Assembly: GCA_050875145.1 (NCBI GenBank)
Contig: JBNMLH010000013.1
Coordinates: 1 to 64,000, forward strand
DNA: 64,000 nucleotides
Reading direction: 5' to 3'
Source: CAG-411 sp050875145
GTDB taxonomy: Bacteria > Bacillota > Clostridia > Lachnospirales > Lachnospiraceae
Under the pieces are notes generated by a model. The model was not told the DNA's origin and did not search any database. It worked only from the letters and a program-made list of their open reading frames with translations. The position numbers and the translations under genes were made by a program. Shown here piece after piece: positions 43,670-52,198 of this stretch (its first letter is position 1; each line of letters starts with the position of its first letter).

Positions 43670-43698
43670 TTGACAGTATAGATAAATTATATTAAAAT
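43670..43698 (+). promoter_or_regulatory. Promoter of the decarboxylase gene
   Basis: TTGACA (43670-43675), 17-nt spacer, TAAAAT (43693-43698), about 100 nt before the ATG. Confidence 0.75.
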
Positions 43699-43797
43699 TG
43701 TGTTGATTGTCTGGGGAAGAGTGGTATTGTCCCTATTTCTCCAAAATAGAAACTATGTTGGAATGTGAGTCAATTTACAGAAAAGAGGAAAGTAAAC

Positions 43798-45066
43798 ATG
43801 AACAAGAAACCATTTGTAACAAAAGAACAGGTTGAGGAAATTGTAAAGAAATATCCAACCCCTTTTCATATTTATGATGAAAAAGGGATTCGTGAAAATG
43901 CAAGAAAATTAAAAAAGGCATTTGCTTGGAATAAAGGTTTTAAGGAATTTTTCGCTGTAAAGGCGACTCCAAATCCATTTTTATTAAAAATTTTACAGGA
44001 AGAAGGCTGTGGTACAGATTGTTCTTCCATGACAGAATTGATGTTATCAGAAGCTTTAGGTTTCAAAGAGGGAGATATTATGTTTTCTTCTAATGTAACA
44101 CCTGCTGAGGAATATAAAAAGGCAAAAGAAGTAAAGGCGTATATCAATTTAGATGACTATACACATATTGATTTTCTTGAAAAAACAGCAGGAATTCCGG
44201 AGACAATTTTCTGTCGTTATAATCCGGGTGGAACATTTACTTTGGGAACAGATATTATGGATAACCCAGGAGATGCGAAATATGGTCTTACAAAAGAGCA
44301 GATGATAGATGCATTTAAGAGATTACAGAAGATGGGTGCTAAGTATTTTGGTATTCATTCTTTCTTAGCAAGTAATACAGTAAGTAATGAATATTATCCA
44401 ACTCTTGCAAAGATTTTATTTGAATTAGCAGTAGAATTAAAAGAAAAAACAGGAGCAGATATTAAGTATATCAATCTTTCTGGTGGTGTTGGTATTCCTT
44501 ATACACCAGATAAAGAGCCAAATGATATTATGGTAATTGGAGAAGGCGTTCACAAGGCATTTGATGAAGTACTAGTACCAGCAGGTATGGGTGATGTGGC
44601 AATTTTTACAGAACTTGGACGTTTTATGCTTGCACCTTATGGACATTTAGTAACACAGGCAATTCATGAAAAGCATATTTATAAAGAGTATATTGGAGTA
44701 GATGCATGTGCAGTAAACTTGATGCGTCCAGCTATGTATGGAGCATATCATCATATTACGGTACTGGGAAAAGAGGATGCACCATGTGATCATAAATATG
44801 ATGTGACAGGTTCACTTTGCGAAAATAATGATAAGTTTGCGGTAGACCGTATGCTTCCAAAGATTGATATGGGGGATTATCTTGTGATTCATGATACAGG
44901 AGCACATGGATTTGCGATGGGATATAATTATAATGGAAAATTAAAATCGGCAGAACTGTTATTAAAAGAAGATGGTAGCGTGCAGATGATTCGTCGTGCA
45001 GAGACACCAAAAGATTACTTTGCTACCTTTGATTTCTGCGATATTTTAAAAGATATGAAATATTAG
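43798..45066 (+). CDS. lysA: Diaminopimelate decarboxylase-type PLP enzyme
   Basis: Fold-type III decarboxylase, most likely converting meso-diaminopimelate to lysine. 422 aa: PLP Lys in FAVKATPNPFLLK, the HSFLAS loop, glycine-rich phosphate site NLSGGVGIPY, ELGRFMLAPYGHLV, and the C-terminal CENNDKFAVDR and GAHGFAMGYNYNG typical of LysA-like enzymes (Cys and Tyr of the substrate site). It is divergent from classical LysA, so a related amino-acid decarboxylase remains possible. ATG 43798 follows AGAGGAAAG. Confidence 0.82.
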   Translation: MNKKPFVTKEQVEEIVKKYPTPFHIYDEKGIRENARKLKKAFAWNKGFKEFFAVKATPNPFLLKILQEEGCGTDCSSMTELMLSEALGFKEGDIMFSSNVTPAEEYKKAKEVKAYINLDDYTHIDFLEKTAGIPETIFCRYNPGGTFTLGTDIMDNPGDAKYGLTKEQMIDAFKRLQKMGAKYFGIHSFLASNTVSNEYYPTLAKILFELAVELKEKTGADIKYINLSGGVGIPYTPDKEPNDIMVIGEGVHKAFDEVLVPAGMGDVAIFTELGRFMLAPYGHLVTQAIHEKHIYKEYIGVDACAVNLMRPAMYGAYHHITVLGKEDAPCDHKYDVTGSLCENNDKFAVDRMLPKIDMGDYLVIHDTGAHGFAMGYNYNGKLKSAELLLKEDGSVQMIRRAETPKDYFATFDFCDILKDMKY

Positions 45067-45155
45067 TCAATTGTATTGATGCAGAGAATATTGAATAGAA
45101 GAATATTACTGAATGCTTTCAAAAGGTTTAGAATTAATTGTTAGTAAGAAATACA

Positions 45156-45201
45156 AAAAAGGACACAGAGAGAAAATTATTTTCATCTCTGTGTCCTTTT
45201 T
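45156..45201. terminator. lysA terminator (bidirectional shape)
   Basis: A perfect 16-bp stem (45156-45171 with 45186-45201), extended by GAAAA/TTTTC inside. A- and T-tracts allow use on either strand; gntR on the minus strand ends 117 nt away. Confidence 0.85.
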
Positions 45202-45317
45202 GATATATGAAGTCGTATTTTATAGAGTAAAAATGTTTTGTAAGAATGTATGCTTGCACGTAAGTAAATAAGTTGTCAGATGACTGTGGTTGGTATGAAA
45301 AGTAGTTCTATATGAAA

Positions 45318-46049
45318 TTAGAGAGTGGATGTAGAGTTATCGTTTTTGTCCGTTTGTGCATGCGCCTTTAGGTTTTGAATAACATCTTCATATTGTTGGT
45401 TTATATGTTCTCGTATAATACGTTTTGATCCGGCAGCATCTTTTTTTTCTAAACAAGTTAGAATGGTTTGATGTTCTTTTACAAGTAATTCGTGGGTGGA
45501 TAAATCCTTTAGATATTCCAAACGATAACGATACATTTGTTCCCGAAGATTGTTTAATAGTTGAATTAGTCGTTTATTTTCAGTAGACTGAATAATAATA
45601 TCGTGAAACTCTACATCACATTCCGCTAAAGCATTTACATCGCCGATAGGTACCAGTTCTTTAAATTTATCTAAAACTCTGTGCAGTTGTTGCAATTCAT
45701 TCTTAGAGATGGATTTGCATGCCAGTTCTACAGAAAGTTCTTCTAATGCACATCGAACCTCTAGTACATCATGCAAATCTTTAGGTGTAATTTCAGCCAC
45801 TTCAGCTCCTTTTCTAGGAACCGTTTTCACTAAACCTTCCAGTTCTAACATACGGATGGCTTCTCTTACAGGAGTACGACTGACACCAAGTTGTTTGGCT
45901 AATTGAATTTCCATTAATCTAAGACCGGGAGGAAGCAGACCACGCAGAATCCCTTGGCGGAGTGTGTTAAAAACTACGTCGCGTAGAGGAAGATAATCAT
46001 CCATGGATAAGGTTAGCTGACTCCAGTCAATTTCTGTTTTTTTCTCCAT
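45318..46049 (-). CDS. GntR-family transcriptional regulator (FCD/FadR type)
   Basis: 243 aa: N-terminal winged helix-turn-helix (about 20-85; GLRLMEIQLAKQLGVSRTPVREAIRMLELEGLV) and a C-terminal all-helical FCD ligand-binding domain with the metal-site pattern D..FH (ECDVEFHDIII) and later histidines (KEHQTIL, IREHINQ). The ligand is unknown; FCD regulators usually sense small organic acids. It lies 15 nt after ispE on the minus strand, sharing its promoter, where a GntR-type palindrome is found. Confidence 0.93.
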   Translation of the reverse strand: MEKKTEIDWSQLTLSMDDYLPLRDVVFNTLRQGILRGLLPPGLRLMEIQLAKQLGVSRTPVREAIRMLELEGLVKTVPRKGAEVAEITPKDLHDVLEVRCALEELSVELACKSISKNELQQLHRVLDKFKELVPIGDVNALAECDVEFHDIIIQSTENKRLIQLLNNLREQMYRYRLEYLKDLSTHELLVKEHQTILTCLEKKDAAGSKRIIREHINQQYEDVIQNLKAHAQTDKNDNSTSTL

Positions 46050-46064
46050 ATTTTTTCACCACCT

Positions 46065-46949
46065 TTATTTATTTTTAATTTCTTCGCGGGAAATAAATCG
46101 TGTCCATTCTACCTGGTAATCAGGATAAAGTTCTTTGCAAATAGAATATGCTTTTTCGCCTACTGCCTGCTCAGGAAATAAACCAAATACGGTAGGACCA
46201 CTACCACTCATCATAGCATTGATTGCACCAAGGGAGAGCAGTTTCTCTTTGATGGAGGCAATAATTGGGTACGCAGGAATTGTAACCGTTTCCAGTACAT
46301 TTTCCATAGCGGCAGATATATCCAATAAAGAGTGAGATTGAAGTGAGGAAAGCATTTGTGGAGTATCAGGATGACTGGTAAGTTCATTCCAACGTAACGT
46401 CTGATATACCCATTTAGTAGAAATATCAATATTTGGTTTCACAAGAAGCACATGGCAATCCGGTACTGGTGAGATGGGGGTTAAAACTTCGCCGATTCCT
46501 TCAGATAAGACGGTCCCCCCCATAATACAGTAAGGGATGTCTGCCCCCATAGTAACAGCCCGTTTTTGCAAATCCTGTTCGGTAAGTTTTAAATCAAACA
46601 GTGTGTTGATACCTAGTAAGGTAGCTGCACAGTCAGCACTGCCACCTGCCATACCTGCAGCGACTGGAATCTGTTTTTTTAGATGAATGGAGACTCCTTT
46701 TTTAATCTGAAATTCATCCAAAAGTAATTTCGCAGCTTTATAGATTAAATTATCTTCGTTTGTAGGAAGATCAGCTCTGTTTGTCGTAAGCTGGATACCT
46801 GGTTCGTCTGTTTTTTGAATCGTTAGTTCATCATATAAATTAACCGTTTGCATAACCATACATACAAGATGATAGCCATCTTCGCGTTTGCCAACAATAT
46901 CCAAAGATAAATTTAGTTTACCATAGGCCCTTTTTATAATTGTATTCAT
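46065..46949 (-). CDS. ispE: 4-diphosphocytidyl-2-C-methyl-D-erythritol kinase
   Basis: GHMP kinase of the MEP isoprenoid pathway, phosphorylating CDP-ME. 294 aa: N-terminal AYGKLNLSLDIVGKREDGYH, GHMP ATP loop IPVAAGMAGGSADCAATL and the C-terminal MMSGSGPTVFGLF. CTAGGAGG lies before the ATG. First gene of a two-gene minus-strand operon with the GntR regulator. Confidence 0.96.
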   Translation of the reverse strand: MNTIIKRAYGKLNLSLDIVGKREDGYHLVCMVMQTVNLYDELTIQKTDEPGIQLTTNRADLPTNEDNLIYKAAKLLLDEFQIKKGVSIHLKKQIPVAAGMAGGSADCAATLLGINTLFDLKLTEQDLQKRAVTMGADIPYCIMGGTVLSEGIGEVLTPISPVPDCHVLLVKPNIDISTKWVYQTLRWNELTSHPDTPQMLSSLQSHSLLDISAAMENVLETVTIPAYPIIASIKEKLLSLGAINAMMSGSGPTVFGLFPEQAVGEKAYSICKELYPDYQVEWTRFISREEIKNK

Positions 46950-46969
46950 CGAATAACCTCCTAGTGTAC

Positions 46970-46981
46970 ATTGTATACAAT
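46970..46981. promoter_or_regulatory. Palindromic operator at the ispE-gntR promoter
   Basis: ATTGTATACAAT is a perfect 12-bp palindrome just downstream of the minus-strand -10 element. TTGT..ACAA matches the half-site logic of FadR/GntR-type operators. The adjacent gntR product is the natural candidate ligand-controlled repressor. Confidence 0.6.
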
Positions 46982-46990
46982 TTGTAAATA

Positions 46991-46999
46991 ATTATACCA
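46991..46999 (-). promoter_or_regulatory. ispE-gntR extended -10 promoter
   Basis: On the minus strand, TGGTATAAT, an extended -10. The -35 (around TTTTAT) is poor, as is common for extended -10 promoters. Confidence 0.6.
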
Positions 47000-47011
47000 C
47001 AATAAGAAATA

Positions 47012-47040
47012 GTATAAAAGTGGTAAAAGAGGGAAGATTT
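47012..47040 (+). promoter_or_regulatory. Candidate sigma-F promoter of spoIIR
   Basis: GTATA (47012-47016), 14-nt spacer, GGGAAGATTT (47031-47040). The -10 fully fits GGnrAnAnTw. spoIIR is a forespore sigma-F gene in Bacillus. The spacer is one base shorter than usual, as in the gpr site. Confidence 0.55.
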
Positions 47041-47072
47041 ATCTATATAAAATAAAAAAGGGGAGAAGTAAA

Positions 47073-47708
47073 ATGAGCATTATTGGAAAGGTAAGGGTAA
47101 TTGTTATTGTATTGTTTTTAGGGGTGATTTTTGTTTTGAATGTTGGAAAAGAAGAAAAAAAGGTTGATGAATTGCAACAGGGAATTGCAGAACAGGTTAT
47201 TCGATTTCATGTGCTGGCAAATAGCGATAAAGCACAGGATCAAGAATTAAAATTAAAAGTGAGAGATGCAGTGGTAGAAGAAATGCAGGGAGAATTAAAA
47301 GATATTTATACAAAGAAAGAAGCAGAACAGGTCATAAAAGAGAATCTTCAGAATATTACTAAAGTTGCGGAGGATACGTTACAAGAGCAGGGGTGCAGTG
47401 AACCGGTAACTGCATATCTTACTATAAATGAGTTCCCTGTTAAAAAGTATGGAGATACAGTTTTTCCGGCAGGAAAATACGAAACCTTACAGATTGAAAT
47501 CGGAGAGGCAAGGGGGCATAACTGGTGGTGTGTTATGTATCCGAGTTTATGCATGGTAGAGGAGGGAATGGCGGTAGTGCCAAAAGAATCAAAAGATAAA
47601 TTAAAAGAACAACTGAGTCAGGATGAATTTGCCTGTATAGATGATAAGAATGTTACAGTAGAATATCGATTAAAAATAGTAGAATTATGGAAATCTATAT
47701 TCAAATGA
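47073..47708 (+). CDS. spoIIR: Stage II sporulation protein R
   Basis: Secreted forespore signal that triggers SpoIIGA to process pro-sigma-E in the mother cell. 211 aa: N-terminal signal/anchor (about 6-24), then the SpoIIR core IRFHVLANSDKAQDQELKLKVRDAVV and a C-terminal GHNWWCVMYPSLCMVE block. SD AGGGGAGAAG. Single gene, preceded by a sigma-F-like promoter and divergent from ispE. Confidence 0.94.
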   Translation: MSIIGKVRVIVIVLFLGVIFVLNVGKEEKKVDELQQGIAEQVIRFHVLANSDKAQDQELKLKVRDAVVEEMQGELKDIYTKKEAEQVIKENLQNITKVAEDTLQEQGCSEPVTAYLTINEFPVKKYGDTVFPAGKYETLQIEIGEARGHNWWCVMYPSLCMVEEGMAVVPKESKDKLKEQLSQDEFACIDDKNVTVEYRLKIVELWKSIFK

Positions 47709-47739
47709 TGCTATAAAAGGTGGTTTCCTAATTACTTTG

Positions 47740-47768
47740 TTGACTATTTATTCTAATAAGGTTACAAT
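47740..47768 (+). promoter_or_regulatory. Promoter of ddl-murI operon
   Basis: TTGACT (47740-47745), 17-nt spacer, TACAAT (47763-47768), 39 nt before the ddl ATG. Confidence 0.65.
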
Positions 47769-47807
47769 GTAATCTAGTGAAAACAAGGTGAGAAAGGAAA
47801 GAAGAAT

Positions 47808-48860
47808 ATGAGTAAAAAAACAATTGCAGTTGTGTTTGGGGGACAATCTTCAGAACATGAGGTATCTTGCATTTCAGCCACAACTATTATAAAGAATATA
47901 AATACAGAAAAATATGAAATTCTGATGATTGGAATTACAAAAGATGGAAGATGGTTAAAAGTAAATTCAGTTACAGATATTGAAAATGGTACATGGAGAG
48001 AGAGTAAAGTGACTGCGGTTATTTCACCGGATACAGCACAGAAAGGCATCCTTTATATAGAGGGAGATAAATTGACACAGAAAAAGGTTGATGTGATATT
48101 TCCAGCCCTTCATGGATTATATGGAGAGGATGGAACAATTCAGGGAATATTCGAATTGTCAAAGATTCCATATGTAGGATGTGGAGTATTAGCATCGGCT
48201 GTGTCGATGGATAAACTGTATACGAAAATTATTGTGGATACTTTACATATTCGTCAGGCTGCGTATGTTCCTGTATTGAAGAGAGACTTAGAAGATATGG
48301 AGAACGTGCTGTCAAAAGTGGAAGCAAAACTTTCTTATCCCGTATTTGTAAAGCCATCCAATGCAGGGTCTTCACAGGGAGTATCTAAGGCACATGATCG
48401 CAAAGAATTGAAAGAAGCATTGGAACTTGCAGTACAGCATGATAGAAAGATATTGGTGGAAGAGACCATTGTTGGAAGAGAGATAGAATGTGCTGTTTTA
48501 GGTGGAAAAGAAGTGAAAGCATCAGGAGTGGGAGAAATTTTAGCAGCAGCAGATTTTTATGATTATGAAGCAAAATATAATAATCCGGAATCTAGAACGG
48601 TTATTTCACCAGAGCTTCCAGAAGGTGTAGAAGAGAAAGTCAGAGATGCGGCGAAGGCAATATTTATAGCTGTAGATGGAGCAGGTTTATCAAGAGTAGA
48701 TTTCTTTGTGGAGCAGGAAACAAATGAGGTTGTATTTAATGAAATCAATACGCTTCCTGGTTTTACAAGTATTAGTATGTATCCTATGCTTTGGTCAGCA
48801 GCGGGTATAGATACCAAAGAGTTGGTGGATACGTTGATTGAAACTGCATATATGCGATAA
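47808..48860 (+). CDS. ddl: D-alanine--D-alanine ligase
   Basis: Makes the D-Ala-D-Ala dipeptide of peptidoglycan. 350 aa ATP-grasp enzyme: VFGGQSSEHEVSCISA at the N-terminus, HGLYGEDGTIQG, the PSNAGSSQGVSK loop, SRVDFFVE and the C-terminal NEINTLPGFTSISMYPML. It starts a run of envelope genes (ddl, murI, DUF1934, plsC) with gaps of 18-27 nt. Confidence 0.96.
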   Translation: MSKKTIAVVFGGQSSEHEVSCISATTIIKNINTEKYEILMIGITKDGRWLKVNSVTDIENGTWRESKVTAVISPDTAQKGILYIEGDKLTQKKVDVIFPALHGLYGEDGTIQGIFELSKIPYVGCGVLASAVSMDKLYTKIIVDTLHIRQAAYVPVLKRDLEDMENVLSKVEAKLSYPVFVKPSNAGSSQGVSKAHDRKELKEALELAVQHDRKILVEETIVGREIECAVLGGKEVKASGVGEILAAADFYDYEAKYNNPESRTVISPELPEGVEEKVRDAAKAIFIAVDGAGLSRVDFFVEQETNEVVFNEINTLPGFTSISMYPMLWSAAGIDTKELVDTLIETAYMR

Positions 48861-48878
48861 TCCATAAGGAGGAGAATC

Positions 48879-49700
48879 ATGGGTGAGAATCATATGCGTG
48901 AGAATCCCATAGGGGTATTTGATTCTGGTGTAGGTGGATTGACAGTAGCAAGAGAGATTATTAACCAGTTGCCTAATGAAAATATTGTTTACTTTGGTGA
49001 TACGGCTCGTGTGCCATATGGAAGTAAATCAAAGGAAACTATTATCGGTTATTCTAGGCAAATTGCTCAGTTTCTGCGTACAAAGGAGGTAAAAGCCATT
49101 GTAATTGCTTGTAATACAGCAAGTGCATTAGCCCTAGAGACATTAAAGCAGGAAAATGATATTCCAGTGTTGGGAGTTGTGGAACCAGGGGCAAGAGCAG
49201 CAGCAAAAGCAACGAAAAATAACAAGATTGGTGTAATTGGAACAGTAGCAACTGTAAATAGTGGAATATATAGCCAATGTCTTCGTAAGATAAAACCAGA
49301 AGCACAAGTGTATTCCAGAGCTTGTCCGCTGTTTGTACCCCTAGTGGAAGAAAACTGGTTATATGACTCGGTTACTATCGAGATTGCAGAACGGTATTTA
49401 AGTGAATTGAAGGGATATGGAGTAGATTCGCTTGTGTTGGGGTGTACGCATTATCCTTTGCTTCGACATACCATACAAAAAGTTATGGGGGAAGAGGTAG
49501 AGTTGGTAAATCCTGCTTATGAAACGGCGTTGAAATTAAAGGCCGTTTTGGAAGAAAAACAAATGAACCGTTTGGAATGGGAGCCAACAGAGCATAGATT
49601 TTATGTAAGTGATGGTGCAGAAAAGTTTAAGGCGTTTGCCAACACGATTCTACCATGTGATGTAATGGAGGCAAATGTTGTAAATATAGAGCAATACTAA
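48879..49700 (+). CDS. murI: Glutamate racemase
   Basis: Supplies D-glutamate for peptidoglycan. 273 aa: FDSGVGGLTVAREI, YFGDTARVPYGSKS, first catalytic Cys in ACNTASA, second in LGCTHYPLL. ATG 48879 follows AAGGAGG at good spacing; ATG 48894 is a nearby in-frame alternative. The start region carries a short repeated GAGAATC motif. Confidence 0.95.
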   Translation: MGENHMRENPIGVFDSGVGGLTVAREIINQLPNENIVYFGDTARVPYGSKSKETIIGYSRQIAQFLRTKEVKAIVIACNTASALALETLKQENDIPVLGVVEPGARAAAKATKNNKIGVIGTVATVNSGIYSQCLRKIKPEAQVYSRACPLFVPLVEENWLYDSVTIEIAERYLSELKGYGVDSLVLGCTHYPLLRHTIQKVMGEEVELVNPAYETALKLKAVLEEKQMNRLEWEPTEHRFYVSDGAEKFKAFANTILPCDVMEANVVNIEQY

Positions 49701-49720
49701 GACAGAAAGAGGAGGTACGC

Positions 49721-50143
49721 ATGACAAAAGAGGTCATTGTATCACTACAGGGATTACAAAATGTAGAACAAGAAAAAGGAGAGCCGATAGAAACTATTTC
49801 TTCTGGTACTTATGTTTGTGAAGATGGAAGGCATTTGGTACAGTACGAAGAGGTGGATGAAGAAGACCAGGAAATTACGAATGTGACGTTGGTTTTTGAA
49901 GAGAATCATGTGGAAATTATTAAGCAGGGAATGAGTAATGTGCAGATGGTTTTCGATACGATGCAAAAAACAACGAGTTGTTATAAGACACCATACGGAG
50001 ATTTAATGGTAGGAATTGACACAACAGATATATTTATTAAAGAAGTAGAAGATGTAATTGATGTAGTATTAAAATATACGTTAGATATGAATTATAATCA
50101 TGTTGCAGATTGTAAAGTTGCCATTAAAATTGCAGCTAAATAA
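49721..50143 (+). CDS. DUF1934 (YwiB-like) beta-barrel protein
   Basis: 140 aa, lipocalin-like predicted barrel: VIVSLQGLQNVEQEKGEPIETISSG at the start and YGDLMVGIDTTDI...LKYTLDMNYNHVADCKVAIKI at the end, the hallmark of DUF1934. Function not known; family members sit among translation and cell-wall genes in Firmicutes. SD AGAGGAGG, 20 nt after murI. Confidence 0.87.
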   Translation: MTKEVIVSLQGLQNVEQEKGEPIETISSGTYVCEDGRHLVQYEEVDEEDQEITNVTLVFEENHVEIIKQGMSNVQMVFDTMQKTTSCYKTPYGDLMVGIDTTDIFIKEVEDVIDVVLKYTLDMNYNHVADCKVAIKIAAK

Positions 50144-50170
50144 TTGGGAAAATAGAAGCGAGGAAAAAAT

Positions 50171-50899
50171 ATGAGAATAATTTTGGTGGGGGTATTTTTA
50201 GTCTTATTTGCGATTATCAGTTTACCATTATATTTGGTAACCTGGCTTTTAGGAAAGAAGGATGAGAGATTACAGGTTGCATTTTCGCAAAGGATAGTGA
50301 AAGTTGCATTTCGTATTATATTTATACTGGCAGGAGCTAAAATTGAGTGCAAAGGTCTGGAAAATATACCAAAAGATGAAGCAGTGCTATATATTGCAAA
50401 CCACAGAAGTTATTGCGATATATTAGCAGGATATATTACGACTCCTACTTTGACAGGTTTTGTTTCAAAAGATGATTTAAAGAAGGTGCCTTGTGTCAGT
50501 CGATGGATGCGATTTTTGAAATGTCTTTTCCTGAATCGTGAAAATCCAAGAGAAGGAATGCAGACAATTCTTACAGGAATTGAACAGATTAAACAGGGAT
50601 ATTCGATTTTTATCATGCCGGAGGGTACAAGAAATCGACAGAAAGAGCTATTGCCATTATTACCTTTTCATGATGGAAGCTTTAAATTATCTACAAAGAC
50701 TGGATGTGCAATTGTGCCAGTAGCTATGAAAAATACAGAAAAGGTAATTGGTCATCATTTTGCATGGCTATCACCAACTAAAGTATCTGTTGTATATGGC
50801 AAACCTATTTATCCGAAAGACCTAAGCACAGAAGAAAAAAGACATATGGGTGTCTATATGCAGAAAAAGGTAGAAGAAATGCTTGAAAATATAGACTAA
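50171..50899 (+). CDS. plsC: 1-acyl-sn-glycerol-3-phosphate acyltransferase
   Basis: Adds the second acyl chain to make phosphatidic acid. 242 aa with an N-terminal membrane helix (IILVGVFLVLFAIISLPLYLVTWLL), the NHxxxxD motif NHRSYCD, substrate motif FLNRENPREG and the PEGTRNR motif. It sits in the membrane with its active site at the inner face. Last of the tight ddl operon. Confidence 0.92.
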   Translation: MRIILVGVFLVLFAIISLPLYLVTWLLGKKDERLQVAFSQRIVKVAFRIIFILAGAKIECKGLENIPKDEAVLYIANHRSYCDILAGYITTPTLTGFVSKDDLKKVPCVSRWMRFLKCLFLNRENPREGMQTILTGIEQIKQGYSIFIMPEGTRNRQKELLPLLPFHDGSFKLSTKTGCAIVPVAMKNTEKVIGHHFAWLSPTKVSVVYGKPIYPKDLSTEEKRHMGVYMQKKVEEMLENID

Positions 50900-50999
50900 G
50901 ATATGATATAGTTTTAATTATGTGAGTCGAGGAGATTATGATAGATAGTTAAAAAGTAGCTATAAGAATAAAAATGAAAAATGTAGGAGGTAATTACAT

Positions 51000-51437
51000 A
51001 TGAAATGGCTGATTATTTTATTGGTTGTTGTAGTAATTTTAGTAGTTGCCTGTGTCTTACTTTATCGAAAAGGAAAACAGATGCAGGAACAGGCAGAGTC
51101 TTCGCAGGAGCAGATGCGTGCGGGATCGCAGGTACAGTCTTTGCTTGTGATTGATAAAAAGAAGATGAAATTACAGGATGCCAATTTACCTAAAATTGTG
51201 ATGGAACAGTCAAAATGGTATATGAAAAGAGCAAAAGTACCAGTGGTAAAAGTAAAAATTGGTCCTAAGATTGTTACAATGCTTTGTGATGAAAAAGTAT
51301 ATGATTTGATTCCAGTAAAGAAAGAAGTAAAAGCAGTTGTAAGTGGAATTTATATTATGGACATAAAAGGTGCGCGTGGCGGAGTAGAACAAAAGGAAGA
51401 AAAGAAAGGCTTTTTTGCCAGATTTAAAAAGAAATAA
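51000..51437 (+). CDS. Membrane-anchored protein of unknown function
   Basis: 145 aa, not recognised. It has an N-terminal TM (2-22, WLIILLVVVVILVVACVLLY), a Gln/Glu-rich linker, then a soluble domain with two beta-rich blocks (VPVVKVKIGPKIVTMLCDEKVYDLIPVKKEVKAVVSG) and a basic C-terminus (FFARFKKK). The cytosolic placement of the basic tail fits a one-pass anchor. SD GGAGG. It has its own terminator. Confidence 0.7.
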   Translation: MKWLIILLVVVVILVVACVLLYRKGKQMQEQAESSQEQMRAGSQVQSLLVIDKKKMKLQDANLPKIVMEQSKWYMKRAKVPVVKVKIGPKIVTMLCDEKVYDLIPVKKEVKAVVSGIYIMDIKGARGGVEQKEEKKGFFARFKKK

Positions 51438-51448
51438 AGATATTTTAT

Positions 51449-51498
51449 AGAAAGTGTTATATGCAAGCGAGAGAGTTTGTATTTGGCACTTTCTTTTT
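51449..51498 (+). terminator. Terminator
   Basis: AGAAAGTG (51449-51456) / CACTTTCT (51487-51494), then TTTT. The loop is 30 nt. Confidence 0.65.
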
Positions 51499-51541
51499 GC
51501 TTATTCGGGTAACGAGTCAAAGTTCATGCTTATGTGAGCAT
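51499..51541. repeat. Degenerate intergenic repeat, copy C (partial)
   Basis: Shares GAGTCAAAGTTCATGCTTATGTGAG with copy B (GAGCCAGAGTTCATGCTTGTGTGAG). Again it directly follows a terminator. The second half is lost. A further trace (CAAGTCAAAG) lies at 57242-57251 after the fliC terminator. Confidence 0.55.
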
Positions 51542-51675
51542 CCAGTCAAAGTTCTGCACTTTGTATACAAATTTTGGTGACAATTGTAATAACTTGAGAA
51601 AAAATAGAGAAAAACAACAATAACTACACAAAATAAAAAGTAAAAGTAAAAAGTTCAGAAAAATAGAAAAAACTA

Positions 51676-51704
51676 TTGCAAAAACAGGAGGAATGTGTCA
51701 TAAT
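51676..51704 (+). promoter_or_regulatory. Promoter of the 51.7-52.2 kb transcript
   Basis: TTGCAA (51676-51681), 17-nt spacer, CATAAT (51699-51704). Confidence 0.6.
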
Positions 51705-51773
51705 ATTCGTGTAAGGAAAAGAACTTAGTTGACAGTATCGAACAAAACAGGTCAAAAGGGAGTATGACATGTA

Positions 51774-52148
51774 ATGCATAACAATCTGTTCAGCGAGTCT
51801 CAGAGCTTTTTCGGTAGCGGAAAGGGTAATGAGGATAAACTTACACTGAGAGATATCATAGAGACGGAAAACCTTGGGGAAGGTATTAGGTTGTAGGGAA
51901 GGTATTAAAAGGCAAATGCTTTTTAGATGCAAAGGGAGTGTTCGGAAGTTTCGGTTACAATATTCCATATCTATGACAGAAGGCTCAGGAAAATGGTCAG
52001 ACTCAGATGTATTGAGATACAGTGTGTGACACTGAAATGGGGAGATGATTTCAATACAGCAGAGAATGCCAACAAGGAGTTATATTATGATGCGAACAAA
52101 AAGGAAGGGCTTGCATCTCTAAAAAAGATCGTGTTATTTAAGCAGTAA
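51774..52148 (+). pseudogene. Broken or unrecognised short gene between promoter and terminator
   Basis: A ~530-nt transcription unit with no intact gene that I recognise. A 40-codon frame starts at ATG 51774 (MHNNLFSESQSFF...) with AAGGGAG 11 nt upstream and stops at 51896. The reading is continued in the next frame from 51898, then returns to the first frame to end at 52148 (...ASLKKIVLFKQ). The two breaks fall at a 12-bp direct repeat (GGGAAGGTATTA at 51877 and 51896) and at a GTGTGTG run (52022-52028), as expected for slippage. Joined, it would give about 116 residues. Alternatives: two tiny genes, or a structured RNA. Confidence 0.4.
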
Positions 52149-52198
52149 AATGGAAGAAGAATGAAAAGACAATTTCTGGGGAGAAGATTGTCAGGAAA

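Noticed and set aside
43417..43797. Lysine riboswitch before the decarboxylase gene
   Set aside because: No L-box conserved blocks or terminator are seen; the ~100-nt leader is too short.
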